Part shown: positions 51,400-62,425 of the stretch, in pieces
Numbering within the stretch: position 1 is the first letter of the stretch
Layout: the number at the start of each line of letters is the position of its first letter
Assembly (NCBI GenBank): GCA_033977485.1
Contig: CM066983.1
Location: forward strand, 109,397,580-109,461,579
Origin: Hydrangea macrophylla
Lineage: Eukaryota; Streptophyta; Magnoliopsida; Cornales; Hydrangeaceae
Length of the DNA: 64,000 nucleotides
Reading direction: 5' to 3'
Notes under the pieces: generated by a model
What the model was told of the DNA's origin: nothing
Database searches by the model: none
The model's input: only the letters and a program-made list of their open reading frames with translations
Program-made: the position numbers and the translations under genes

Positions 51400-51680
51400 T
51401 ATTTTTGGTGCGTCTGCCGGGAGGGCCAAGTGTAGAGAAAAAAAAAATGATGATTAGAAAAAAAAGGGTGTGTGTACCCTCATCAGCACCAAATTTTGGT
51501 GATAATAATTTCGAATGGTTGTATATACCCCCACTAACACCATATTATGGTGATAAAAAATGGTTCACTGATTTTGTTCTATTGTTAGAAGAATTAAAGG
51601 ATCAAGCATTTAGTTTGAAAACTAAAATGTATGAAATGGCTCGGGGGTGTCAACTATTCTTCAAAATTATGAGCCAATGA
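51400..51680 (+). other. Internal 5' region with an open frame of unknown nature
   Basis: A frame starting in the LTR (51324) stays open to 51680. Its internal part reads PSSAPNFGDNNFEWLYIPPL. It could be a gag remnant, but no gag motif or zinc knuckle is visible. Confidence 0.35.
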
Positions 51681-52713
51681 GTGAAAATAAATTAATTATG
51701 AAGAATCTTCATGATCCTTTAATGGTGGAAACAAAAAAATCACCAACACTCTCATTACCAATATTGGTTAATCAACCAAATAGTTGTGACGAAAATGTAC
51801 TGGGGGGGGGGGGGAGGGTGTTACTTGGTTGAGAATCATGAACAAACTCTTGTTCATAGATTTGAGTTTTTCAATATTATGCAAAGTATTGAAACTTGTG
51901 AATTATTTAAGCCACTTATGGCTTTAATTGGTCAATACCCATTTTGACTTTGTGGATCTCATCAAAAAATGGGTTATGACCATGTGAATTTTTCTATGAC
52001 AAGATTTTTATGAAAACAATGAAAATTATTGACTGAAATTTTAAGCAGTCATACGGCCACTGTGTTAAATCGAACAATTTGGCCGATGCAAAAAAGGATG
52101 ACAATCAATTGTATTACCAAGTTATATCATTATCACAGTGGGCCATTATTGAATGTCAAGGTTTACTCCCTTATTTCCATGAATGCATTCAACTTCAAGT
52201 CACTTTTGGTGAGACTCGAGTATCATGGTTGAAGTTTCTCCAAAGGCCATCCAAATATTTGGATTAATTTCCACTGAGGTAGATATTAGAAAATTCGATG
52301 GTTGTAACTTTTTTGAAATTATTTTATGATTTGATACATTTATATTGGCTTCAAAGCCAGATTAAAGTCATTTATTTAATGTTCGAAGTAATTAGATTGG
52401 CTTCGAAGCAAAGTTTAAGCTATTATTTGGTGTTCAAAGTTAGATTATTGGTTTCAAACCAATTTGAAAACAGTTTATTTTGAGTTTGAAATTATTATTT
52501 TGGCCTGGAAGCAAGTTATTTGATGTTTTAACCCTTTTTGTTGGCTTCAAATTAAGTTTAAAGCCATTGTTTTGGCGCTCGTAGCTATTGTGTTTACTTC
52601 GAATTCGGTTTTAAGCCATCATTTTATGTTCAAATCCTTTTCATTGGCTTTGAAGCAACTTTGAAACCATTGTTATGTGTTCGAAGCAATTATATTGTTT
52701 TCGAAGCAATTTA

Positions 52714-55128
52714 TGTCACGCCCCGAATCCACACATGTGAACCCAAGACACGTGGCACGCCATCAAGGCCTTCAAACAACAATTTACAAATGAAAAGGAG
52801 GGAAAACAAGCACGTTTACACCATTTTGTTAGACAAATTAAGCCCAAGGGCAAAATGGTAATTAATAAGGTATAGAAAATTTTATACCAAAGATAGGTTT
52901 TTGAGTCCCGGTTCTAACGCAAAAAACGGTGCGCGAATCCGAGTTTTCTAGAGAGAGTTATGTCCATTTCCGTAAAAGTCGACAGTGCAGCAAAATGACT
53001 TGCGGATCGATCCGCCCCAAAACCAGATCGATCCGGTTTTAGCAGAACCTCATTTTTGGCCCTCCAGAAGTGCCGGATCGATCCGCTCAAGACCCGTATC
53101 GATCCGGATTCTACAGTACTCAATTTGACAGCAATTTCCCCTGTTCTGCAGCATCCTAACACCTCCAAATACCATCCAAACTTCATGAAACTTTGCAAAA
53201 CCATTTCAAAACCAATCTCAAATCATTCCAACCCATTTCCAAGATATGTTAACATGGTTTTAAAACATTAATCAAGATCCACCAATGCTACAATACTCAA
53301 ACACTTCTAATTCTCACAAAAACAAACAAAACATATGAGTTTTGATCCAAACTCACAACTAACATATCCAAATCATAAAAACAAGAGTTTGCAAGTTACC
53401 AACATGATTTAAAACCATGAACAAGATGTGCAATGCAATCTTTCCCAAATTTCTCCCAAATACTCTCCCAAATCTCTCCCAATATACCCAATTCCCTCAA
53501 GATCAACCAAAACATGCTTCTTAAACCAAACTTCCATTCAAACATGCTCCAAACTACATTAGCAAAGTATGAAAGACACCAACAACATCTTAACCTCCGG
53601 TTACAAGATTTACATGAGTCTTGGAGCAATTAAGGCAGAACTAACATAATCTACTAAGTTTCAGTACAACTCCAAGTTAGCTACTACAAACTACAAGTTT
53701 TACACCAACTCATAAGTTTTACTCAAAACAACTATATACATGAAGCTACTACAATTACAAGCTTCCTTGCTACCACAAATTCCACGTTCATCTCCCCGGA
53801 TTCTCGCCGCCGTGCTCACCTACAATGGTTATTCAATAACCACTACAATATATAAGCTATAAGCTATAACTTAATGAGAGATATCAATCAAGCACACGGA
53901 TGACATATCAATGTTTATATTCAACTCAATAAATATAATGATCTCCGGATAAGCAAGTATTTCATCCACCACTACCCGCAAGTCCGCGACTCCCCCGATA
54001 GTCCACGGCACAAGCCAATGACCCACGCTACAAACGTGCGGTCTAATGCCGTTGTCGGCAACAAGTGGTCGTCACCACGGAACAATCTCATGGCGGATTC
54101 ATACATGCTTTCCTTTGACCCACATAGACAACTAAACATGCTCACATAAACATATCACCATGCTTTTCACAAAATCATAGCTAAATATGAGTGATTAAGC
54201 TAAATAGACATGAAATCAACATCATATGAACATAACCATGAATCTCATCCATAGGCAAGATTGAAACCACTCACCTTGTCGCAATTCACTCCTAGTTGAG
54301 AAATTAAAGCTCAAATCTACTCCGATTTCAAATCCTACATGAATTCGGCAAACTACGGATTACCGCTCTGAATTGGGTCACGAGAAATACAATGATTAAA
54401 CTCAAGAAAATCAGTACCAAAACGTAGAACTCACCTCTGCGAGTCCGAATCCGGTCTCGGAATTAAAATTGGATGTCGAACGCGCCGTCAATCGTCGTCG
54501 AGAATTTTTCGTCAATTCTCTGTAATCCAATTCATTGTCTTGTTGGAGATGATGACTACCTTGGGTGAGTCATGGGACACATGTCCCATGGCATGTGACC
54601 CAACCTTTGGGTTTCTATTATAGCATCCCCCATGTTTTATAAGTTTTACAATTATACCCCTGCTAGTTAGAACTCTTTAAAATTATCCCAAACTTAAATT
54701 GGTGTTTGTCTATGTCTCGCGTGGGTCCCATAAGTGGTCCCACATAATTTTATGAAGTTGCTAATTAGCCTACTAATTATATAACGTGTTCATTTCGTCC
54801 TCACCAAGGTATATCAAATAACCACATAAATGGTCTCTAACAATAAACAATAAATTTCTAAACAACATATAAATATTTCACATATGCCTTAATAAACATT
54901 TAAGCACATAAGGGTGATTCCACAACTTTGTCCCATCACAATGGAACTTTCTCAACTCATGTCCCAATTTGGGACTGCCACATTGGCCAACATTGGGTTC
55001 CCAAACTGGACACCCATAATCAACTAGTGAGTTAAAACTCACTTAAACATATGTTAGTAAACACCAATTAATTATGCTAATTCATGCTAAATCATAATTA
55101 ACAGTTAATCGCGAGAGCGGGTGTTACA
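52714..55128 (-). mobile_element. Solo LTR, gypsy-like, family 3 copy B
   Basis: On the minus strand it starts TGTAACACCCGCTCTCGC and ends TTCGGGGCGTGACA, with the perfect 5-bp duplication ATTTA (52709-52713, 55129-55133), 2415 bp. It shares long blocks with the copy at 24958. No PBS, PPT or coding adjoins it. Confidence 0.9.
53002..53107. repeat. Palindrome cassette: GCGGATCGATCCGC
   Basis: The 14-bp perfect palindrome is at 53002-53015; variants are CAGATCGATCCGG (53024), CCGGATCGATCCGC (53073) and GTATCGATCCGG (53096). CTGCAG is at 53146. It is 290-395 bp from the LTR 3' end, as in copy A. Confidence 0.88.
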
Positions 55129-55507
55129 ATTTAAGCCATCATTTTGGTGATTCGAAGTAATTACATTGTCTTCAAAAGCATGTTTAAGCAATGTTATTGG
55201 CTTTGAGGCAAGTTTAAGCCATTGCTTTGTCTTCAAAATAATTATATTGGCTTCAAAGCCTTCTAGGCAATTTCATTTGATTCGAAAGCCAATTTAAAGT
55301 AATGTTTTGTGTATTCGAGACTTTTATTGGCATCAAATCAGTATAAAAGCAGTTTATTTTGTGTTCAATGTTATTATCTTGGCTTCGAAGCTAATTCAAA
55401 AAACTGCTTTAGATTGTTAATTTGGTCCATTTCGAACCTACTAATTGGATCGAACAATGTTATTTCGACTCTCTAAGAACTTCGTTCTTAAAGAGCCGCG
55501 GGGGGTA

Positions 55508-56309
55508 TGTTTGGACCATAAATTATTTTTATATGTATTAGTATATAAAGTCTTATTATATTATATTATTATATAGTATATTTATTATTGCACATGGAAA
55601 ACCAATTTGGTTGGTGGTTATTTGGAAGTTGATTAAAGGACACTTGGCATTACAAGGGGAGATCAATATTGCTTACTTGAAGATCAATGGTGATGATGAA
55701 GATGGAAGTTGCTTGAAGACAGTTGTCATTGTAGGAGCATCTCCCACTAATTGGTAGTTGTAGGAATTTGAATTATTAGTTATTGTAGTTGGAGGGAAAT
55801 GTAATTCAAATTTAAAGTAGTTGAAGACTTTTCTTATAAATACTTATGGTGTACTCCTTTGTAATGGGTCCTTGATCAAACAATCACATCAATACATTAT
55901 GTAGTATTTCTTCAATATATCATTTACTTTCATTAGGTCACCATGGCCATTTTACTTTGTATGTAGTTTAGTTTCTAGCACTAGATTTGATTCTAGTTAA
56001 TTAGTTTTTTAGCCTACAATTTCATTTACTCTCTTCCATAGTTTAATCACTACTTCGAAGGCATCCTTCGAATTCTACCATCTTCTTTTTCTTATTTCAC
56101 CGTTGGACATTACTTTCATTTATTCCATATTGATGACCTTCGAAGGTCCACAATCGATTGAGTATTCGACCTCGAACTCTGTCTTTCTCATATCCTTTTT
56201 CTTTACAAATTGGTCGCTTCTAAGTCCTCTTAATTGAGGCAATCGAACACTTCAAACACGAGTGTGTGTTTCAAGGGCTTGTTCTTATATGTTTTTGAGA
56301 GTTCAAACA
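55508..56309 (+). repeat. 3' LTR of the LARD-like element
   Basis: 802 bp, differing from the 5' LTR by a few substitutions and small deletions. It includes the same ACCTTCGAAGGT palindrome (56136). Confidence 0.92.
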
Positions 56310-56408
56310 GTTTGGTATATATTCTGATGCCTGGACTTATGGAGTTACATTGGCAAAGTTCTTCGATACATACTGCTACTGTTTCTGGTGGGGCCAGAGA
56401 AGCTTGAG
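56310..56408 (+). pseudogene. CNGC pseudogene, remainder of exon 4
   Basis: Directly after the retroelement, the frame continues FGIYSDAWTYGVTLAKFFDT then YCYCFWWGQRSL and ends at a GT donor (56409). In CNGCs this is the segment leading into the pore. The next exon (selectivity filter, S6, C-linker) was not found anywhere between here and 59102. Confidence 0.85.
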
Positions 56409-56876
56409 GTAACTAAGTGCCTGTTTGGTAACCAATTATTTGAGTTTACTTTTTGAGTCCGTTTGGTAAAAAGACGAAAATAGATCAACATTATTTGAAA
56501 AAGTTAAAAATTCTCTATTTCTCACAGCAGTACCCTAGGTTTAACAGCTTTTAGAAAAAACACTACAGGAAAAGTCTCTTTTAAAAAAATCTCTTATTCC
56601 CACAAAGATCCCTAACGGTCTATAAGTAGCACACTAGATATTCTAATATATGATCAAACTGCTCCATTTGTTATCTTATCCTATTTCGTGCAACTTTTCA
56701 CATAGCTGTAGAGATTATTTAAATTATGATAACTTAAGCAACCAACTTCATTGCTTATAGTTGTTTATATCGAGTATATATCAAGATTTGACATATTTCT
56801 ACGGATATTACTTTCCAAAACTCCATAAATGTGGTTCAAGTAAAGGTCATCCAAACTTGATGACATGGGTCGGACA

Positions 56877-58676
56877 TATTAAAGTTAGCTATTGTAATTA
56901 TTAGTTTTATTAGCGTTAGGGTAGTTTAGTCTTTTACTTTCTATTAGGGTAATACTGTATACCTAGATATATTATTATTGTCTCTTCTTTTCTATGGTAT
57001 TCATTCATTTAGTTTTTGTGTTATGAGAAACTTTAGCTCTCTTTTCTCTTTTCCCTTTGTTATTTTCTTGATTATTTAATATATTCACATGGTATCAGAG
57101 CAGGTTCGAATCTCATCCACGATTTTTTGCTCCTATTGCTAAAATGACTTTTGCGGGGTTTTTCCCAGCAATATGATATGGATTACGTGGAGACTTTTGC
57201 TCTTGTTGCTAAAATGACTACTATTCGTGCTCTTATTGCCGTTGCTTCTGTTCGTCAATGGCATATAACTCAGATAGATGTTAAAAATGCTTTCTTGAAT
57301 GGAGACCTCCAAGAGGGGGTTTATATGGTTCCTCTTCCAGGTGTTCCTCATTGTCCAGGTGAAGTTTGCAGGCTTAAAAAAGCCTTATATGGTCTTAAAC
57401 AAGCCCCTCGAGCTTGGTTTGAGAAGTTTTCCACTGTGATTACCTCATTTGGGTTTTCCCCGAGTGAGTATGATTCCACTCTCTTTATCAGGTGTACCAC
57501 TGCTGGTCGTATAATACTTTCTTTGTATGTTGATGACATGATTATTACTAGTGATGATGTTGATGGGATTGCAGTGTTGAAGTCTGAATTAGCTCATTGT
57601 TTTGAAATGAAGGACTTAGGTCTACTACGTTATTTTTTGGGGATTAAAGTGGCCTTTTCTCCAAAAGGTTATCTTCTTTCTCAGTCTAAGTATACATGTG
57701 ACATTCTTGAGCGTGCTCGCCTCACTGATAATAAGATTGTTGATACCCCTTTAGAGCTTAATGTTCATCTTTCTCCTTCTGATGGTGTTCCTTTGCCTGA
57801 TCCTATCTTTTATCGCACTATTGTTGGTAGCTTGGTTTATCTTACTGTTACTCGTCCGGATATTGCTCATGCTATTCATGTTGTTAGTCAGTTTGTTACT
57901 TCCCCTACTACAGTTCATTGGGCTGCTGTTCATCGTATTTTGAAGCACTTGAGAGGCACTCGGTTTCAAAGTCTTTACTTTTGTCATCTTCTTCCTTGGA
58001 GCTGGGTACATACTCTGATGCTGATTGGGCCGGTGATCCTACAGATTCCAAGTCTGTTACTGGATATTGTATATTTTTGGGTGATTCTCTCATTTCTTGG
58101 AAGAGCAAAAAGCAAGATGTTGTTGCTGTGTCTTCCACAGAAGCTGAGTATCGTGCTATGGCTTCGACTACACGTGAGGTTATTTGGTTACGCCGGCTAC
58201 TTACAGATATGGGTGTCTCCTTTCCTCGCCCATTCACCTATGTATTTTGATAATAAAAGTGTTATTCATATTGCTCACAATTCAGTTTTCCATGAGAGGA
58301 CAAAGCATATAGAGATTGATTGTCACATTACTCGTCATCACTTTAAGCATGGAGCTATCACTTTGCCTTTTGTTTCTTCTTTCGTGCAGATTGTTGATTT
58401 GTTTACAAAGACACATCCGATTCAGCGTTTTCGTTTTTTAGTTGGCAAACTCTCTATGCTTCTAGCTACAGCATGCTATTGTAATTATTAGTTTTATTAG
58501 CTTTAGGGTAGTTTAGTCTTTTACTTTCTATTAGGGTAATACTGTATACCTAGATATATTATTATTGTCTCTTCTTTTCTATGGTATTCATTCATTCAGT
58601 TTTTGTGTTATGAGAAACTCTAGCTCTCTTTTCTCTTTTCCCTTTGTTATTTTCTTGATTATTTAATATATTCACA
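56877..58676 (+). mobile_element. Ty1/copia element, internally deleted, in a CNGC intron
   Basis: LTRs of about 213 bp (56877-57089; the 3' one ends at 58676) are nearly identical from GCTATTGTAATTATTAG onward, and the element is flanked by GGACA (56872-56876, 58677-58681). A perfect PBS TGGTATCAGAGC is at 57090. Gag, protease and integrase are missing, as is the polypurine tract before the 3' LTR. The first base pair of the 5' LTR reads TA instead of TG. Confidence 0.88.
57151..58491 (+). pseudogene. pol: copia reverse transcriptase / RNase H fragment
   Basis: The frame begins without an ATG inside the RT (GFSQQYDMDYVETF), continues with QIDVKNAFLNGDL, LYGLKQAPRAWF, catalytic YVDDMIITSD and TRPDIAHAIHVVSQF. 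Near 57960 it shifts frame: RNase H (TYSDADWAGDP, SSTEAEYRAMAS) is in another frame up to about 58245, then the first frame resumes with YFDNKSVIHIAHN, HIEIDCHITRHH, DLFTKTHPIQRFRF. Two opposite indels thus enclose RNase H. RT and RNase H copy the RNA into DNA; this copy lacks everything upstream and is inactive. Confidence 0.92.
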
Positions 58677-58682
58677 GGACAT

Positions 58683-59101
58683 AGCTGACACGACATGTCA
58701 TGTTGCACGACATGCTGGGATAGGATGCAACCCTAGTCCCTTGACATGGCACCACCCGGCCAATGTGGTTGCATGGCCCATGGACCAGGTAAAATTATAA
58801 AGAGAGAACATACTAGAAGTTTGGGAAAAAATTAAACAGGGCTCGGCCGGACCTGTTGCTTGTCGGGCCAACCTGCCAACATGATAGGACCCATCAAACT
58901 TGGTGGGTCAGCCCATTGAACACCTCAAATTCTAAATAATCCCCGATGACACACTCTCTTACTATGATCTTCACTCTAAGCTTGAAAAAATTGTGTAATT
59001 GTTCAATCACCCAGTTGCTCGAGAAACTCAAGATATTACAGGATAGGCCCAATAATGTATCTCATGCTTCAAAAGTAATTACTTGATCCTAATGGAAACA
59101 G
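58683..59101. other. Remaining CNGC intron sequence
   Basis: No exon is recognised. It ends in the acceptor AAACAG just before the cyclic-nucleotide-binding exon. Confidence 0.55.
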
Positions 59102-59812
59102 GTGCCAATCTTTGATCTAATGGATGACCGTATGCTAGACGCAATATGCGAAAGACTCAAACCAGTTCTATGCACCCCGGGGACTTGCTTAGTCCGAGAG
59201 GGCGATCCTGTGACTCCTGTCAATGAAATGCTCTTTATCATCCGAGGCCATCTAGACTCTTACACCACCGATGGAGGCCGTACTAGGTTCTTCAACTCAT
59301 GCCACACAGGCCGCCCTGGTGACCTTTGTGGTGACGAGTTGATGACGTGGGCCCTCGAGCCCCGCCAAAATCACATCCTCCCCTCTTCCACACGCATGGT
59401 AAAAGCCATCTCTCTGAAGTCGAAGCTTTTGCTATAGTTTTAGATGATGTGAAGTATGTAGCATCACAATTTCAAAAGCTACATAGTAAAGCACACACTT
59501 AAATTTCACTCGCACCAATGGAGGACTTGGGCTGCACAGTTCATACAAGCGGCTTGGTTTAGATACAAAGGGCGGAAAGAGGCGGCTGCACTTAAGGCTA
59601 GGGAGAGTCACATGATGGACTCTATACCCCAATCGTCCACGGAAGAAATGGGTGAGTATTTTGAATCACTGAACTCGGTTTCAGCTGTTTCTGTAGCTAT
59701 AGTGGCGGCAAGTACTAGGAGGGGTGGAAGCGAGAGGTGTGGATATCACTTTGAGCAACTAAAGTCTTTACGTATGCCAGTTAAACCTGATTTTCCAGTT
59801 GAAGATAGGTGA
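59102..59812 (+). pseudogene. CNGC pseudogene, 3' part (cyclic-nucleotide-binding and IQ regions)
   Basis: The frame from 59102 reads VPIFDLMDDRMLDAICERLK, LVREGDPV, EMLFIIRGHLDSYTTDGGRT, GDLCGDELMTWAL: the cyclic-nucleotide-binding domain. A 2-bp insertion near 59413 and another indel near 59505 shift the frame. After these, WRTWAAQFIQAAWFRYKGRK (calmodulin-binding IQ motif region) and the C-terminal tail continue to a stop at 59810-59812. With the missing pore exon, the frameshifts and two retroelements, no channel can be made. The coding similarity is still high, so loss of function seems fairly recent. Confidence 0.9.
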
Positions 59813-60735
59813 TGTGGGTTTAATAATATATATTTTTTTGGTATGATACGTTTAAGGTTTTGTGAGTTGTATATGCAAGTGTAATGTCATTTTTCTCTGT
59901 AAACAGGGGATACAAATATGTTTGTTTTATTGGGAGAGAAGGTGCCCTTGTATGTTGATATTGAAGGACTTTTGTTCCTCTGTTTTCTATTAGTTCTGTT
60001 GATTTGATATGGAAAGTTTGGTGAGATGAAACATTACAACAAGCTCTAATAAGTGCCCCTTCTATTATCCTTATCCTTGTTTTTTTTTTGTTGAATGTAA
60101 CCTCCATAAGCCAACTAGGGTGAAAATTGAAATGGTGAAGTCTTGCAAGGTTTGTTTGGAAATGGCCTAAAAGTTGATAATTTCTCTAAATGGTTTCTAT
60201 GTCAATAAAATATTAGTTAGTTTGACAAAGAACTTGTTTTAAGATTCTTTCTTTTTAAATCGGGCATGAACTTTTACTTAATAAAATGATGGTGTTAAAG
60301 TGAGGACTTTTGTTTACAGTTGTTGGATCTAATTTTCAGTCTGTAGTCATTGGATCTAGTTTTCAGTCTGTAAAATTATTTCAGTACCCTTAATGAAAAC
60401 TGTATCCAACGGTTGTAAACAGAAATCAGTGAGGACTCACGGATGCTGTAAACATGTATATTTCAAACACCTAAATATTTAGAACCAGTTTGTTTAGCAA
60501 AAATCCGACTTTGACACTTTCCAAACAGGCTCTAAGAAGTAAAATCGGGATTTCATTTGGATCGAGTGACCTATGAGTTAATGAGTAGACAATAAGAGGT
60601 GACCAACCCTTCTATAGATCTCCAATGATGGGGCATAAGAAGAAGATATATATATATATATATATATATGTGTCACTCTGCCCAAATCAACATAACCCAA
60701 ATAGAATATGCTCACTGGAAATGAGTCTTTCATCT
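59813..60735. other. Intergenic stretch between CNGC pseudogene and PPR gene
   Basis: 3' flank of the pseudogene and 5' flank of the PPR gene. It contains a TA microsatellite (60648-60669). No other gene is seen. Confidence 0.6.
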
Positions 60736-60747
60736 ATGGTTGCCCCA

Positions 60748-60911
60748 ACCAAATCCCTTGTGGTCGAGTGGTAAACTTCTTGGGTGTACTATCCAAGAGG
60801 TTTAGTGTTCGAGTCATGGGGGGCGTGGCCACTGGAGTATTCACCTGGCGCCTCTAAGCCTCGGGGGATTAGCCGAGGTGCGCGCAAGCTGGTCCGGACA
60901 CCCCCGATTAC

Positions 60912-60943
<32 letters not shown>
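60748..60943 (+). mobile_element. SINE inserted at the PPR start codon
   Basis: tRNA-like head with A-box-like TGGTCGAGTGG (60765) and B-box-like GTGTTCGAGTC (60806), a GC-rich body and an A tail of about 29 (60913-60941). The perfect 12-bp target duplication ATGGTTGCCCCA lies at 60736-60747 and 60944-60955. The duplication contains the ATG of the PPR gene. Confidence 0.9.
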
Positions 60944-60944
<1 letters not shown>

Positions 60945-62425
60945 TGGTTGCCCCATTACACGGTGGAAAAACAAGATTTAAATCTTTTTACATCACTACC
61001 AAACTCCTTAAAAATTCATATGCAGTTCCTAATCTGCATCCTCAAAATGGGCATGTTGGCCATGCATTACACAGTATGTGCACAAAGAAGAAAAATATAG
61101 TAATATTGACAAAAAGAATTTCTGATTACTCATTAAAAGGACTAGTTGATCATGCAAGGAGACTATTTGATCAAATGGGCCAGAGAGATTCTGTTTCTTG
61201 GAATGTGATGATCAGAGGTTACATTGAAAATAATAGAATTGCAGACGCAAGGGACCTGTTTGACGAAATGCCTGAAAAGAACTCTGTTTCTTGGAGTTCC
61301 ATGATCATGGCCTATGCCAAAGAAAGAAAGACACACATTGCACTGAAACTATTTGTAGTACTGCCAGATAAAGATGTAGTCAGCTGGACGGCTATTGTTA
61401 CTGCGTTATCTCAGGACTCGCGGATTGAAGAAGCGTGGCATTTGTTTAAGGAGATGCCAAAACCCAACTCGGTTTCATGGTCTTCGATCATATCGGGGTT
61501 TCAGCAAAATGGATTTACTGCCAAAACTTTAGATGTGTTTAAAGAAATGTTGTTAGTAGGAGTTGAACCAGCTCCACATTCTTTGACTAGTGCATTAGCT
61601 GCTTCTGCTGATCTTGCTATGCTTTCGGTGAGTGAACAAGTCTATGCTCAGATCCTTAAAAGAGGATTTGGTAGCAACACCCACATTGGAAATTCAGCCA
61701 TTTCTGTGTTCATTAAATCGGGTAGTTTTAATAATGCAAGGCGGGTTTTCGTGGACTTTCCTCAACCTGATATTGTTACATGGAATTCTATGATTATGGG
61801 CTTTGGGCAGCATGGCTATGGTATAGAGGCAATTATGTTTTTTCATCAAATGCAGAAATTTCATTTTTTGCCCGACCGTATTAGTTTTTTGGGAGTATTA
61901 CATGGTTGTAGCCATTGCGGGTTTGTAGAGGAAGGGAAGCGGTACTTTCGCTGTATGGAGATGGAATATGGGATTCGACCAGGGACCGAACACTATGCCC
62001 TTATGGTTGACCTATTTGCACGTGCCGGGTTGCTTAAAGAAGCTTATGAGACTATACTGGAAATGCCCTTTGAGCCCACACCTATCTTTTGGAGAACCTT
62101 GTTGAATGGTTGTAGGATTTGGGGAGATATGGAATTGGGTATTTATGCGGTCAATCAAGTTTTGAAACTTGAACCGTATAACTCGAGTGCTTGCTTGATG
62201 GCTATTGACATTTGTGCCTCGGGTGGGAGGTGGAAAGATGTGGTGGAGATGAGGAGGCATATAAGGGGAAGACAAGCAAGAAAGGAGTTGGGCTGCAGTT
62301 GGGTTGACATAAAAGGTTTGAATCATATATTCACTACTAGGGATAGAACTCATTCAGAATTAGACCTCATTTACCCAACTCTTGAGTTATTGTATAGTGA
62401 TATAACTGACAATGTAAGTGTTTGA
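60944..62425 (+). CDS. Pentatricopeptide repeat protein, PLS type with E/E+ tail
   Basis: A single exon of 493 residues. PPR motifs fill about 63-380: RDSVSWNVMIRGY, KNSVSWSSMIMAY, KDVVSWTAIVTAL, NSVSWSSIISGF, PDIVTWNSMIMGFGQHG are the recurring P/S helices of a PLS array. An E domain follows (about 378-450, FWRTLLNGCRIWGDMELG, GCSWVDI) and an E+-like end (HIFTTRDRTHSE); there is no DYW. Such proteins bind single-stranded organellar RNA, usually as editing or processing factors; mitochondria or chloroplast cannot be told apart. The family often has 500-700 residues, so this one is short at the N-terminus. The ATG at 60944 is the second copy of a start codon duplicated by the SINE. The first ATG (60736) now opens a 12-codon frame ending in TAA inside the SINE. 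Expression may be altered, but the reading frame is intact. Confidence 0.88.

Larger units (their letters stand above)
52330..55395 (+). repeat. Degenerate ~51-bp tandem repeats in the LARD-like internal region
   Basis: About a dozen units beginning TTGGCTTCGAAGCAA, followed by TTTAAGCCAT, TTTTGGTGTTCGAAG and TAATTA. The solo LTR at 52714-55128 splits the array in the middle of a unit. Confidence 0.8.
50587..56309 (+). mobile_element. LARD-like non-autonomous LTR element inside CNGC exon 4
   Basis: It begins TGTTTGGACC and ends GTTCAAACA with the perfect 5-bp duplication GTTTG (50582-50586, 56310-56314). LTRs of about 813 and 802 bp are highly similar. Deleting the element and one GTTTG restores the CNGC frame. 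After the 5' LTR, TTGGTGCGTCTGCCGGG resembles the TGGCGCCG-type primer site of Athila/Tat-lineage gypsy elements; the polypurine run CCGCGGGGGGTA precedes the 3' LTR. The internal region has no recognisable gag-pol, so it depends on a partner. Confidence 0.92.

Noticed and set aside
60878..60943. N-terminal extension of the PPR protein with poly-Lys
   Set aside because: It lies in the SINE and its A tail; the ATG at 60944 is the duplicated original start.
60789..60974. Minus-strand frame with poly-Phe
   Set aside because: It is a read-through of the SINE A tail in reverse.
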